From contig SUYH01000005.1 in assembly GCA_015060535.1 (NCBI GenBank), positions 124,001 through 188,000 of the forward strand: a stretch of 64,000 nucleotides of DNA. Reading direction: 5' to 3'. Position numbers and translations under genes: made by a program. Positions 34,645 to 44,142 of the stretch are shown here, piece after piece. Positions within the stretch are counted from its first letter, which is position 1; every line of letters begins with the position of its first letter. The notes beneath the pieces are model-generated. The model was given only the letters and a program-made list of their open reading frames with translations. It was not told the DNA's origin and made no database searches. Source of the DNA: Prevotella sp. GTDB lineage: Bacteria; Bacteroidota; Bacteroidia; Bacteroidales; Bacteroidaceae.

Positions 34645-34652
34645 CAAAGATA
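34645..34652 (-). promoter_or_regulatory. -7 element of the AraC gene
   Basis: The minus strand reads TATCTTTG, 30 nt upstream of ATG 34614; it decides the start codon. Confidence 0.6.
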
Positions 34653-34749
34653 GCGATAAATATCGAGAAACCATGTTTTTTCTCACGGTTTGAATGTTCG
34701 ATTTCACTTCTATCAACAAGAGGGAACATAGCAACGGTAAAATGGGACA

Positions 34750-34779
34750 CAAAAGTGTAGGATAATATGCCTACTTTTG
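34750..34779 (+). promoter_or_regulatory. Inverted repeat over the RND operon promoter
   Basis: CAAAAGTGTAGG and CCTACTTTTG are near-inverted repeats across about 30 nt; the right arm contains the -7 box TACTTTTG (34772-34779). There is no -33 TTTG, which fits activation by the AraC protein. Confidence 0.55.
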
Positions 34780-34808
34780 CAGCCGATTTATCAAAAATAA
34801 ATTAAAAG

Positions 34809-35837
34809 ATGAAGATAAGAATGATGTTGGTGCTGCTCATGGCATTGGTAGTGTGCAGCTCCTGTAGCGAAAAGAAGGAGAACCGTGCGGCAAGTGCCGT
34901 AAAGGTGAAGACAATGACCGTTCAGCCTCAGACCTTGTCAGGGGAATTCCATTATTCAGGTACAATCGAGGAAATCAGCGGCACAACGCTGAGTTTCGTC
35001 GGCATCGGAACGGTGAAGAGCATTCACGTGTCGGAAGGTCAGTTCATCAGTAAGGGTCAGTTAGTGGGTGTGCTCGATGCCACTTCGGCTCAGAATGCTT
35101 ACGAGACTGCGTTGGCTGCCAAGGAACAGGCGTTGGATGCAGAACAGCGCATGAAGATGCTGCACGATGCAGGCAGCCTGCCGGAAATCAAGTGGATAGA
35201 AGTGCAGACCAAGGTGCGCCAGGCATTGGCGGCAGAGCAGATAGCCCGCAAAGGACTGGCTGATACCAAGCTCTATGCCCCGTTCAGCGGTTTTGTGGCA
35301 CAGAAGATGGCCGAGGCTGGCACTAATGTTGTGATGGGAATGCCCGTCGTGAAGCTGGTGAAGATTGACCGTGTATATGTCAAGATGGGGATTCCTGAGG
35401 AGGATATTGCCCGCATCCGCAAGGGTGATGCCGTGCTCATCAGCGTGGGTGCACTCTCTGACAGTACCTTCACAGGACGGATTACCGAGAAGGGGGTCAC
35501 AGCGGATCCCGTATCACGCACTTACGAAGTGAAGGCCGAAATAGAGAACAGCCGTCACGAACTGCTGCCTGGCATGATATGCAGGGCAACTGTTGGCGAC
35601 ACAACAGACAAGACGGAGAGTCAGACTTTGACGATACCTGCCGACATTATACAGCTTGACTTCGACAACCGCTGCTTTGTGTGGCGAGTGGCTAACGGAA
35701 AAGCAGAGAAGGCATACATCCGATTGGGCGAAATGACAGGTGGAAATGTGACCCTCACCGAAGGACTGAAAGCAGGCGACAAGATTATCGTTGAAGGACA
35801 GCAGAAAGTTTCCACAGGGATGAGCGTAACAGAGTAG
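34809..35837 (+). CDS. RND efflux periplasmic adaptor (HlyD/MFP family)
   Basis: The 342-residue protein has a lipoprotein signal (ALVVCSSCS; acylated Cys 16 or 19). It has the adaptor layout: barrel-sandwich halves (TLSFVGIGTVKSIHVSEGQ, then a downstream ADTKLYAPFSGFVAQKM), a helical hairpin between them (about 90-150), a beta-barrel domain (VYVKMGIPEEDIARI) and a membrane-proximal domain ending GQQKVSTGMSV. It links the inner-membrane pump with TolC. It is first in an operon with the RND pump, TolC, acyltransferase and patatin-like lipase genes. Confidence 0.95.
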   Translation: MKIRMMLVLLMALVVCSSCSEKKENRAASAVKVKTMTVQPQTLSGEFHYSGTIEEISGTTLSFVGIGTVKSIHVSEGQFISKGQLVGVLDATSAQNAYETALAAKEQALDAEQRMKMLHDAGSLPEIKWIEVQTKVRQALAAEQIARKGLADTKLYAPFSGFVAQKMAEAGTNVVMGMPVVKLVKIDRVYVKMGIPEEDIARIRKGDAVLISVGALSDSTFTGRITEKGVTADPVSRTYEVKAEIENSRHELLPGMICRATVGDTTDKTESQTLTIPADIIQLDFDNRCFVWRVANGKAEKAYIRLGEMTGGNVTLTEGLKAGDKIIVEGQQKVSTGMSVTE

Positions 35838-35868
35838 TTGACAATTGATAGTTGACAATTGACAAAGT
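35838..35868. repeat. TTGACAATTGA repeats between adaptor and pump genes
   Basis: TTGACAATTGATAG and TTGACAATTGACAAAG are repeated directly before the pump start codon. Confidence 0.65.
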
Positions 35869-38800
35869 ATGAAAGATAAGATGACAAACATCGTGGAATG
35901 GGCCATGCGCTATCGGGGCATCGTCATCATGCTGACGGTCTGCCTCGTGGCTTTCGGTGTGTTTGGCCTGTCAAAGATGAACAAGAACGAGTTTCCCGAC
36001 TTCACGGTCCGTCAAGGTGTGGTGATTGCTGCCTACCCAGGTGTTCCGGCTGAGGACATCGAGGAACAGGTGACAAAGCCATTGGAGGATTACATCTTCT
36101 CATATAAGGAGGTGAACAAAGGCAAGACCAAGTCGTTCAGCCGCGACGGCATGAGTATCGTTCAAGTTGAGTTGAATGATGACGTGCAGCGGAATGACGA
36201 GTTTTGGTCGAAGTTTAAGCATGGTGCCTCCCAATTCAAGGCACAACTGCCGTCGGGCGTACTCGCGTTGGTTGTAATGGACGATTTTGGCGACACCTCG
36301 GCATTGCTTATCACCATAGAGAGTGAGGACAAGACCTACCGCGAACTGCATGAATACGTGAAAGACCTGAAGGAACAGCTGCGCCAGATAGAGAGCGTGG
36401 GACGCATGACGGTGGTGGGCATGCAAAAGGAGCAGATCAGCGTCTGTCTGGACAACGAGAAACTGTCGCATTTCGGCATCGGCGACAAGACCATCGCCCT
36501 GCATCTGCTGCGCAAGGGCTTTGTCACGATGGCTGGAACACAAAAGTCGGGTCAGTACGATTCGCCTATTTATGTCAGCCGTTCGATGAATGTGGTGAAG
36601 GATGTAGAGGACATGGTGGTCTATAGCGACCCGCGTGGGCAGACGGTGCGCCTTGGCGACATAGCCGACGTGCGGCTGGAGTACCCGCAGCCTTCATCCA
36701 TCATTACCAACAACGGGCGCAAATGCCTGCTGCTAAGCGTGGAGATGAAGAAAGGGCGCAACATCACGGAGATGGGGGATGACATCACCGAGCGTTTGGA
36801 GAAGTTCGAGCAGACATTGCCCGACGATGTCACTATTTTCAAAATTACCGACCAGACAAAGGTGGTCAGCGACTCCGTGTGGAATTTCCTCAAAGAACTG
36901 CTCATAGCCATCTTTGCCGTCGTCATAGTGGTGATGCTGTTGCTGCCCCTCCGCGTGGCGTTGGTTGCGGCATCCACCATTCCCATCAGCATCTTTATAT
37001 CCTTAGGTCTGTTCTATGCGTTCGGCATCGAACTGAACACGGTGACACTGGCGGCACTGATCGTGACATTAGGAATGATTGTCGATAACTCCATCGTCAT
37101 CATCGACTCATACGTCGAACAGCTGGGTGAGGGCATGAGCCGTTGGGAGGCAAGCATCCGATCGGCAAGCCACTTCTTCCGCTCCATCCTATCAGCCACG
37201 ATGGCTATCAGCATCACCTTCTTCCCGTTCCTGTTGGTGGTGTCAGGCATGTATTACGACTTCCTGTTCTATTTCCCTTGGTCCATCACCATCGTACTGG
37301 CTGTGTCGCTGCTTGTCGCTGAACTCATTGTGCCGTTCTTGCAGTTTTGGATTATCCGCAAGCCGTTGGCTACTTCTGGAGGGGAAAAACGAAGATTCAA
37401 TTTGCTCGACCTGCTACAGAAATATTATGACTGGCTCATTGATCATTGTTTCGCCCATCCATACCTGACTGTCGCAGGCGGTGTGCTGTCGGTGCTCATT
37501 GGTGTCTGCATCTACTGGTTCCTACCCAAGCAACTGTTGCCTGTTGCCGACCGCAACCAGCTGGCTGTGGAAATCTATCTGCCTACAGGCGCATCACTTC
37601 AGGAAACCGCAGCAGTAGCCGATTCCTTAGAGCACATCCTGCGCCGTGACAGTCGCGTGGTGTCGGTGGCTTCGTTCAAGGGTTGTTCGTCGCCCCGCTT
37701 CCACACGGCCTATGCCCCGCAGTTGGCTGGCAGCAACTTTGCACAATTCATAGTGAACACAACTGGGCCAAAGGAGACCGAAGCCGTCCTGGCAGAATAT
37801 CAGGACAAATATGCAGAGGCTTTCCCTCGTGCCTATGTGCGCTTCAAGCAGTTGGCATATCGCTTGGAGGTGGCTCCCGTGGAGCTGCGGCTTAGTGGCG
37901 ACGACATGACCACGTTGCGCCGTACCGCAGACTCATTGACTGCTATTCTGCGCACAATGCCCGACCTGCAACTGGTGCGCAATGATTTGAACGAGCCGCT
38001 TCGGGCCACAGAGATAACGCTCAACGAGGATGCTGCTAACAGAATGCTCATCACCAATTCAGATGTGGAACTGGCGATGGCACTCCGATACAACAGTGAC
38101 GGCATCCCACTTGGTACCATCTGGCAGGGGGATTATGAGATAGGTGTGAAGCTGAAAGGTGACAAGGCAGACTGCTCCACCTTGCAGGATTTGAAGGACG
38201 AGCAGATGCCCGCCTACGCCGGACTTGCCCATGTGCCGCTCCGTCAGGTGGCCGACGTGCATCCAGTATGGCATGTCGGACAGATTTGCCATCGCAATGG
38301 TGTCCGTACTGTCAGCATCCTCGCTGAGACCCGACATGGAAAGAACATTCTTGATGCCACCAAGGCGATTCAGCAGCGTATCGACGAGAGTCAGTTGCCA
38401 GAAGGGGTCAGTTTGGAATATGGTGGCACCTGGGCTGAGGATGGCGAGAATAACCCTAAGATCATGCGTGGACTGGCTATGGCAGTGGTCATCATCTTCT
38501 TCATCCTGCTTGCCCACTTCAAGCGTGTATCCACGGCTGTGTTGCTTGTTGTCAGTCTGACACTCGTTTTGCTCGGCACTATGGTGGGCGTAGCCATCTC
38601 GGGTGTGGAGTGGGGTGTGACGTGTACCCTCGGCATCATATCGCTGATGGGTATTCTTGTCCGCAATGCTATTATCATGTACGACTACGCAGAAGAGTTG
38701 CGCACTCAGGAGGGAATGACGGCAAAAGATGCCATCCGTCAGGCCGCCAAGCGCCGTATGCGTCCCATCTTCCTCACCTCGTCAGCTGCCTCGATGGGTG

Positions 38801-38976
38801 TCATCCCGATGATTCTTGGCGGTTCGAGTCTGTGGATGCCAATGGGGTCGGTCATCTTCTATGGCACACTTATCACCATGCTGCTCATCCTCACCGTACT
38901 GCCCATCGGCTACTGGCTGACATTCAGCGGCAGCACTCGAAAAAGACTTGCTAATCAAATGTTTGAAAACCAATGA
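35869..38976 (+). CDS. RND efflux transporter permease (AcrB-like)
   Basis: The 1035-residue protein is full length with the RND layout: TM1 (IVIMLTVCLVAFGVFGLSKM), a large periplasmic loop, TM2-6 (337-500, ALIVTLGMIVDNSIVIIDSYVEQ), a second loop and TM7-12 (860-1010). The acidic VDNS(I/V) proton-relay motif is present around residue 410. It uses the proton gradient to expel compounds, fed by the adaptor and TolC. It overlaps tolC by 4 nt. The substrate cannot be told from sequence. Confidence 0.96.
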   Translation: MKDKMTNIVEWAMRYRGIVIMLTVCLVAFGVFGLSKMNKNEFPDFTVRQGVVIAAYPGVPAEDIEEQVTKPLEDYIFSYKEVNKGKTKSFSRDGMSIVQVELNDDVQRNDEFWSKFKHGASQFKAQLPSGVLALVVMDDFGDTSALLITIESEDKTYRELHEYVKDLKEQLRQIESVGRMTVVGMQKEQISVCLDNEKLSHFGIGDKTIALHLLRKGFVTMAGTQKSGQYDSPIYVSRSMNVVKDVEDMVVYSDPRGQTVRLGDIADVRLEYPQPSSIITNNGRKCLLLSVEMKKGRNITEMGDDITERLEKFEQTLPDDVTIFKITDQTKVVSDSVWNFLKELLIAIFAVVIVVMLLLPLRVALVAASTIPISIFISLGLFYAFGIELNTVTLAALIVTLGMIVDNSIVIIDSYVEQLGEGMSRWEASIRSASHFFRSILSATMAISITFFPFLLVVSGMYYDFLFYFPWSITIVLAVSLLVAELIVPFLQFWIIRKPLATSGGEKRRFNLLDLLQKYYDWLIDHCFAHPYLTVAGGVLSVLIGVCIYWFLPKQLLPVADRNQLAVEIYLPTGASLQETAAVADSLEHILRRDSRVVSVASFKGCSSPRFHTAYAPQLAGSNFAQFIVNTTGPKETEAVLAEYQDKYAEAFPRAYVRFKQLAYRLEVAPVELRLSGDDMTTLRRTADSLTAILRTMPDLQLVRNDLNEPLRATEITLNEDAANRMLITNSDVELAMALRYNSDGIPLGTIWQGDYEIGVKLKGDKADCSTLQDLKDEQMPAYAGLAHVPLRQVADVHPVWHVGQICHRNGVRTVSILAETRHGKNILDATKAIQQRIDESQLPEGVSLEYGGTWAEDGENNPKIMRGLAMAVVIIFFILLAHFKRVSTAVLLVVSLTLVLLGTMVGVAISGVEWGVTCTLGIISLMGILVRNAIIMYDYAEELRTQEGMTAKDAIRQAAKRRMRPIFLTSSAASMGVIPMILGGSSLWMPMGSVIFYGTLITMLLILTVLPIGYWLTFSGSTRKRLANQMFENQ

Positions 38977-40310
38977 AAAAGATTGTAACAATAGCCCTTT
39001 GCTCTGTATGTTGTGTATCAGCCACTGCCCAACAGAGATATACACTAGAGCAACTGAAAGACTCTGCCCGTCATCATAATATAACATTGCAGAATACTCA
39101 GCGCAGCGTTGAGGCTGCGCACCAGCAGCGGAAGGAGGCGTTCACCAAGTATTTCCCCAATGTCAGTGGTGCGGGCGCATGGTTTAATGCCAATAAGGGC
39201 ATCGCCCGTTTGGATGTAAATCCCAGTGAGGTCATTCCTTCCGCACTGACATCATCACTCGCTGCCTCGCTTCCTGCTGAGGCATTGGCAGCTCTTGCCA
39301 GTCCTATCGGTGTCTCGATGCTGAAGAATGGCATCATTGCGGGCATCAATGCCGTCCAGCCCATATTTGCCGGAGGTCAGATAGTCAACGGCAACCGCCT
39401 GGCTCGGATCGGTGAGGACGTCGCCCGCCTGCAACTACAACTCACGGAAAACGAAGTGGAAAAGCAGACGGAGCAATATTACTGGCAACTTGTCTCGCTG
39501 GAAGAGAAGATGAAGACCATTGCTGCTGTTGAGGCTCTACTTGCTGACATTCATAAGGATGTCGATGTAGCGGTTCGTGCAGGGGTAGCCATGCGCAACG
39601 ACCTGTTGCAAGTACAACTCCGCCAGAACGAGGTGGAGAGTCAGAAGTTGAAATTGCAGAATGGCATCAGCATCGTCCGTCTGCTCATGGCTCAATATTG
39701 CGGTTTGAACAATACGGCATTTACGCTGTCATATGATAGTATTGCACCAGAACTTCCCGTAAAGCAAAATCATGAACAGGCTTTGTTGGGCACAGCTGAA
39801 TACCAGTTGCTGGGCAAGCAAGTAGAGGCTACCCGTCTGCAAAAGAACATTGCCATTGGACAGCAACTACCGACGGTTGCCGTCGGTGCCGGTTACAACT
39901 ATCACAACCTATTGGATAACAACCGGGCCTTCGGCATGATCTTCGCCACCGTCAGCGTGCCCATCTCCGACTGGTGGGGCGGCTCCCATGCCATCAAGCG
40001 AAAGAAGATAGAACATCAGAAGGCTATCGACGAGCAGCGCGACAAAGCCCAGTTGCTGCAAATCCGCATGCAGAATGCCTGGAACAGCGTTACCGAGGCC
40101 CGTCAGCAGCTTAACATAGCCCAGCGCAGCATCGAGCAGAGCGAAGAGAACCTGCGCATACACCGCGACTACTACAAGGCGGGCACCACCACTATGTCCA
40201 ATCTGCTCGAGGCACAACTGCTCTACCAGCAGTCGCTCGACCGCCGCACTGATGCCTACGCCGACCTGCAGAATAAACTCTTAGAATATCGCCAATCCGT
40301 AGGAGAATGA
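38973..40310 (+). CDS. TolC family outer membrane channel
   Basis: The 445-residue protein has a signal peptide (MKKIVTIALCSVCCVSATAQ) and the duplicated helical repeats of the TolC fold (LEQLKDSARHHNITLQNTQ, NRLARIGEDVARLQLQL; second copy QNAWNSVTEARQQLNIAQR, then YKAGTTTMSNLLEAQLLYQ). It forms the outer membrane exit of the efflux system. It overlaps both neighbours by 4 nt, indicating tight translational coupling in the operon. Confidence 0.95.
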   Translation: MKKIVTIALCSVCCVSATAQQRYTLEQLKDSARHHNITLQNTQRSVEAAHQQRKEAFTKYFPNVSGAGAWFNANKGIARLDVNPSEVIPSALTSSLAASLPAEALAALASPIGVSMLKNGIIAGINAVQPIFAGGQIVNGNRLARIGEDVARLQLQLTENEVEKQTEQYYWQLVSLEEKMKTIAAVEALLADIHKDVDVAVRAGVAMRNDLLQVQLRQNEVESQKLKLQNGISIVRLLMAQYCGLNNTAFTLSYDSIAPELPVKQNHEQALLGTAEYQLLGKQVEATRLQKNIAIGQQLPTVAVGAGYNYHNLLDNNRAFGMIFATVSVPISDWWGGSHAIKRKKIEHQKAIDEQRDKAQLLQIRMQNAWNSVTEARQQLNIAQRSIEQSEENLRIHRDYYKAGTTTMSNLLEAQLLYQQSLDRRTDAYADLQNKLLEYRQSVGE

Positions 40311-40870
40311 TTATAGAAAGATTCATACTGACTCGGCTGTTAGGTTGGAGGGTGGCATCTGTTTTCCCAAATGTAAAGAAGAGCGTCACGGTATTTGCGC
40401 CACACACATCATACTGGGATGCTGTAATCGGCAAACTCGTACTGCAATCGTATGGCGTACCTCATAGATTGTTGAGCAAAAAGGAACTATTCTACTTTCC
40501 GATGAGTATTGCAATGCGACTGCTTGGCGCAGTCCCCATCGGTGGTGTTAAGGGTCATAATGCCATCCATGATGCCGCCCGTATGCTTGAAGAAACCGAT
40601 GAATTGCATTTGATAATATGCCCTGAAGGCCAGTTGGCTGCGACCGACCGATGGAATCCAGGCTTCTACTATATGGCTGTCAAGGCCGGTGTGCCCGTCG
40701 TAGTGGTCTATATGGACTATAGACGACGAGAGGCTGGCGTGAAGGGCGTTATCTCCAATCTGGACGACCGAAATAAGGTGTATCACCAACTGGCAGAAAT
40801 GTATGCAGGTGTGAGTGCCTGCCACCCCAGCGAATTTCTGCTGCCCAAATATATAAAGCATAACAGATGA
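40307..40870 (+). CDS. 1-acyl-glycerol-phosphate acyltransferase-like protein (PlsC family)
   Basis: The 187-residue protein has the acyltransferase motifs: HTSYWD (H33, D38; the HX4D motif), RLLGAVPIGG and the PEG motif (ICPEGQLA) near residue 105. PlsC-type enzymes add a fatty acyl chain to lysophosphatidic acid or related lipids at the inner membrane. It is shorter than a typical PlsC and is coupled (4-nt overlap) to tolC and to the patatin-like gene, so it is a part of the efflux operon. The acyl acceptor is unknown. Confidence 0.88.
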   Translation: MIIERFILTRLLGWRVASVFPNVKKSVTVFAPHTSYWDAVIGKLVLQSYGVPHRLLSKKELFYFPMSIAMRLLGAVPIGGVKGHNAIHDAARMLEETDELHLIICPEGQLAATDRWNPGFYYMAVKAGVPVVVVYMDYRRREAGVKGVISNLDDRNKVYHQLAEMYAGVSACHPSEFLLPKYIKHNR

Positions 40871-41733
40871 AAAACGTAGCATTGGTATTGTCGAGCGGAG
40901 GAGCTCGCGGACTGGCTCATATTGGAGCCATTGAAGAATTGGAACGTCGGGGTTACAGCATCCGCAGCATTGCGGGCTGCTCCATGGGGGCACTCGTTGG
41001 CGGAATGTATGCCGCAGGACGGCTGGCAGAGTTCAAGGAATGGATGCAGACCGTCGACCGTCGCAAGATGTTGTCGCTGATAGACCTCTCACTGAGCATC
41101 GACCATCTGGTGAAAGGCGAGAGGGTGATTGACGCACTGAAGGAAGTCGTACCCGACGTGAACATCGAAGACTTGCCCATAGAGTATCAAGCCGTAGCCA
41201 CTGACTGGGAAAACGGGCAGGAAGTCGTATTTCGAAAGGGCAGTCTCTATGAGGCTATTCGTGCCTCCATCTCCATCCCGCTATTCTTCAATCCTGTCAA
41301 GCGCAACGGCATGATACTCGTTGACGGCGGCGTATTAAACCCCTTGCCACTCAAACAGGGCAACGAGATGGCAGGCGAATTGCTTGTTGCCGTTAATGTA
41401 AGCGGCTCATACTGGGGGGGAGAGCCGAAAATCAAGCAGCTTTTAGAGGCGCGCCGCAAGCGTAGCCGATCACTACCGATGAGTATCCTCGCCTCATTGT
41501 TGCCAGAAGGCCTCGACATCAACTATTTCACCATCACCCAGCGTATGTGTTGTCTGATGATTCAGCAGAATGCTGCCCTCAACGTGAAACTCTACAAGCC
41601 TGACGTACTGGTTGACATTCCCATGAACCGCTTTGGCAGTTTCGAGTTCGACCGTGTTGATAAGATTTCAGCCCTTGGCCGTACAAAGATGCGGAAAGCG
41701 TTGGATGGATTAGGTGAACAAACAATGCAATAA
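40867..41733 (+). CDS. Patatin-like phospholipase family protein
   Basis: The 288-residue protein has the complete patatin dyad: oxyanion loop SSGGARGLAH (9-18), nucleophile S39 in GCSMG (GxSxG), and D153 in LVDGGVLNPLP. It hydrolyses acyl esters of phospholipids. There is no signal peptide, so it should act in the cytoplasm or at the inner leaflet. It is the last well-supported gene of the RND operon (ATGA overlap with the acyltransferase). Together these two enzymes could exchange acyl chains of membrane lipids. Confidence 0.93.
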   Translation: MKNVALVLSSGGARGLAHIGAIEELERRGYSIRSIAGCSMGALVGGMYAAGRLAEFKEWMQTVDRRKMLSLIDLSLSIDHLVKGERVIDALKEVVPDVNIEDLPIEYQAVATDWENGQEVVFRKGSLYEAIRASISIPLFFNPVKRNGMILVDGGVLNPLPLKQGNEMAGELLVAVNVSGSYWGGEPKIKQLLEARRKRSRSLPMSILASLLPEGLDINYFTITQRMCCLMIQQNAALNVKLYKPDVLVDIPMNRFGSFEFDRVDKISALGRTKMRKALDGLGEQTMQ

Positions 41734-41957
41734 TGTCAAAGCGAACAGGTTCCTACAGTCGATGGAGTAAGTCCTCACAGTCTAAAAAAAGTGTTGGAAA
41801 TGTTCATTGCTTCTTGAAACAGGGAAAGATGACGTTCAAGGAACTTTCATCTTTCACCTGTTCAGAAACAATTGCCCTTACAAGACTCCTATGTTGTCAG
41901 TGTATGGAGTACGACTTTAAGGTCAAGGCAGAGACTGAGATAAGGGAAGGATTTTAG
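41733..41957 (+). CDS. Small uncharacterised open frame at the element junction
   Basis: The 74-codon frame overlaps the patatin stop by 1 nt (TAATG). It is Ser/Lys-rich with several Cys (TRLLCCQCMEYDF) and shows no known domain. It could be a real small protein, the remnant of a gene disrupted by the adjacent mobile element, or chance. Confidence 0.3.
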   Translation: MSKRTGSYSRWSKSSQSKKSVGNVHCFLKQGKMTFKELSSFTCSETIALTRLLCCQCMEYDFKVKAETEIREGF

Positions 41958-41979
41958 ATAATAAAGATATTATTCTATC

Positions 41980-42702
41980 TTACTTTAGCATCTTCTTAAT
42001 ATCCTTTGATTGCTTTATCATTAGTCGCCCGATGCTGTCACGCATAGCCGCTTCATGTTCCATCTGATGACGGCAACGGATAGAGTCCTCGTAGTTGATG
42101 ACGAACTGCTGGCACTGGTGGATGCCATTATCGTTGCCTCGCCAGACATTGCGCTCCAGCCATATGACATTAACGTTATTCGATGGCAGGGTAGCACGTA
42201 GGGCGCGGTACTTCCAGTCGCTTAATTCAAGGCGGTCTATCTCCTTTGACTGGTCGTAGATTTGGACTGTCAAGAAGAAGATAAGGAAGAATAGGACGAT
42301 GCTGACACCCACTAACCACCATGTGTTAGTAGTCAAGTCATGAATGACTTTTCTGTGCTGCGGCTTACAAAGTTGCTCCAGAATGTTGTCCTTCAACTTG
42401 TGGATTTCATCAGCCAGACCATTATCTCCCTTATTAGCTGATGACTGAATTTCCTGTTTGACTGTTGTCAACAAATCCTCCTTGTCCTTCTTCTGACGGT
42501 CAGAGATAATCTTCAATGCATCACGAAGGACACAGAGATTCCTGCTTGTCCGATTCACGGAATCAACTAAAGGCATCAATGCCTCTGCCATATTCCCGTT
42601 GTTCTCACTCTCGCCCTGCTCGGTCTGAACAGGCTGCTTGTCTAACTTGTCTTCGATACGCTCTAAGCAACCGAAGATGCTTTCTGCTAATTCTTCTTTC
42701 AT
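41980..42702 (-). CDS. Coiled-coil single-pass membrane protein of the mobilizable element
   Basis: The 240-residue protein has charged helical N-terminal parts (about 1-125), one TM helix (about 128-150: WWLVGVSIVLFFLIFFLTVQI) and a C-terminal part rich in charged residues and Cys. It follows the relaxase gene in the same direction with a 44-nt gap. Proteins with this layout occur beside Mob genes in Bacteroidales elements. It may couple the relaxosome to a transfer channel, but the role is inferred only from position. Confidence 0.7.
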   Translation of the reverse strand: MKEELAESIFGCLERIEDKLDKQPVQTEQGESENNGNMAEALMPLVDSVNRTSRNLCVLRDALKIISDRQKKDKEDLLTTVKQEIQSSANKGDNGLADEIHKLKDNILEQLCKPQHRKVIHDLTTNTWWLVGVSIVLFFLIFFLTVQIYDQSKEIDRLELSDWKYRALRATLPSNNVNVIWLERNVWRGNDNGIHQCQQFVINYEDSIRCRHQMEHEAAMRDSIGRLMIKQSKDIKKMLK

Positions 42703-42746
42703 CTGAATTTAGTTTAATTGGTGAATACTTTTATTTCTTGTTTCGT

Positions 42747-43682
42747 TTATAGCCTCGGCCCACGCTTCTTTTTCTTACGTTGCATACGTCTGCGGAATTC
42801 TTCTTCGGCTGGGTCATTGACAGGATTATTTGTGTCGAACAGCCCCAAAGAGAAATCGAATGACGGTTCCCTGTCGTGGTGCTGTTCAAGAACAGGCTCC
42901 TCTTTCGGTTGCTCGTTTCTGTTTATCGGTTCACGATTAACCTCTTGCCTCTGCTCGTCATTTGCCAGTCTCCCGTTCAGTTTTGCATACGAGAACTGCC
43001 TGCCTATCTGTGAACCTTTGAACCGCACACCGTCCTTGATGAACGTGATACCGTCTATCACGTTATTGTTTCCCCGTCGCTTCTTGAACTCCACTTCTAC
43101 ACCTTGCTGTTTCAGCCTGTCCGTGAACTGCTGCCAAGTCCTTGACGCTTGTAAAGCGGTCTTTACGGCGTTCTGTATCTCAAACTTAGTGCGTTCTGTA
43201 TAGTGCAGCCGTTCCGTTCTGGTCTGTCCCTTGCCGTCGGAATACGTCAGCCCGTACTTGTCTTTCAACTGCTTTACTACCTTCTCACTGCGCCTGCGTT
43301 CCAGCTTATCCGAAATGGTCTTACCATTATTATCCACACGGTTATACACCAGATGGCAATGAGGATTGGCGGTATTATGATGCCTGACAAGGAGAAACTG
43401 CGTGTCCCTGATGCCCATCAATTCCATGTACTCCAATGCGATTTTAGTCATCATCTCGTCCGTTAATTTGTCCTTATCCTCCGGCTTGAAACTCAGGGCG
43501 ATATGTCCCACAGGCTTTGACACCCTCGGATTAAGTGCTCTTTGGTACTCGAAACTATCTGCTATCTCACTGACAGAACCGAGTAATACACCATCGGAGG
43601 CCAGCATCGTCGCATTGTCCTTACCTGTTACATACTGGACGCAACCTTTGAAAGATGCCCCCTTTACAATCTTGGCAATCAT
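42747..43682 (-). CDS. Relaxase/mobilization nuclease
   Basis: The 311-residue protein has motif III of Bacteroidales relaxases, HNTANPHCHLVYN, with the metal-binding histidines H102, H108 and H110, and an N-terminal region with Tyr near residue 17 (CVQYVTG) as candidate nicking residue. The C-terminus is charged (RRRMQRKKKKRG). It nicks the DNA at oriT and leads the strand into the recipient. It overlaps mobC by 4 nt. Confidence 0.93.
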   Translation of the reverse strand: MIAKIVKGASFKGCVQYVTGKDNATMLASDGVLLGSVSEIADSFEYQRALNPRVSKPVGHIALSFKPEDKDKLTDEMMTKIALEYMELMGIRDTQFLLVRHHNTANPHCHLVYNRVDNNGKTISDKLERRRSEKVVKQLKDKYGLTYSDGKGQTRTERLHYTERTKFEIQNAVKTALQASRTWQQFTDRLKQQGVEVEFKKRRGNNNVIDGITFIKDGVRFKGSQIGRQFSYAKLNGRLANDEQRQEVNREPINRNEQPKEEPVLEQHHDREPSFDFSLGLFDTNNPVNDPAEEEFRRRMQRKKKKRGPRL

Positions 43683-44080
43683 GCTGTCTGTCCTTTCTCC
43701 TTTTCCTGTCGGTAGTCGTTGATTATCTCCATCACCCCGTCAAGAACCTCATTCAATCTGTAGTTGGTGCGGTAGAGACTCGTCTGATGGCTGAGTTTCG
43801 TCAGTTGGTTGAGGTTATTCGCCACTCCTGCAAGATTGCGGAATATGCCAGCGTCCACCGTCGTATGTGCAGTGGGCGGCTCCGTCTGTAGTGCCGTCTC
43901 GCGAATATACTCTGCCAGCCGTCTGTTCGCCTTTCTGCTCCTGATCCGTAGTGTCTCATAGTCAATCTTTGAGAACTTGACGGTGACGGACTTTGACCGT
44001 CTGCGGGCTTGTGGCAGTGTCGGCCTACCTCCTTTCCGCTTGCGTCCACTCTTCTCTGTTGGTTTGGTTGATGTTGTCAT
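43679..44080 (-). CDS. mobC: MobC-like plasmid mobilization relaxosome protein
   Basis: The 133-residue basic protein begins with a Lys/Arg-rich tract (GRKRKGGRPTLPQARRRSKS), then a ribbon-helix-helix-like part (VTVKFSKIDYETLRIRSRKA) and the typical MobC C-terminus (NLAGVANNLNQLTKLSHQ). It assists the relaxase at oriT. The 230-nt region upstream (44081-44310) holds nested inverted repeats and is the candidate oriT. Confidence 0.9.
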   Translation of the reverse strand: MTTSTKPTEKSGRKRKGGRPTLPQARRRSKSVTVKFSKIDYETLRIRSRKANRRLAEYIRETALQTEPPTAHTTVDAGIFRNLAGVANNLNQLTKLSHQTSLYRTNYRLNEVLDGVMEIINDYRQEKEKGQTA

Positions 44081-44142
44081 TGTATTCTTTGTTTACTTTG
44101 TTATCACTGCTGTCTTACGTCAGTAACCAGACTGTAGAATCT

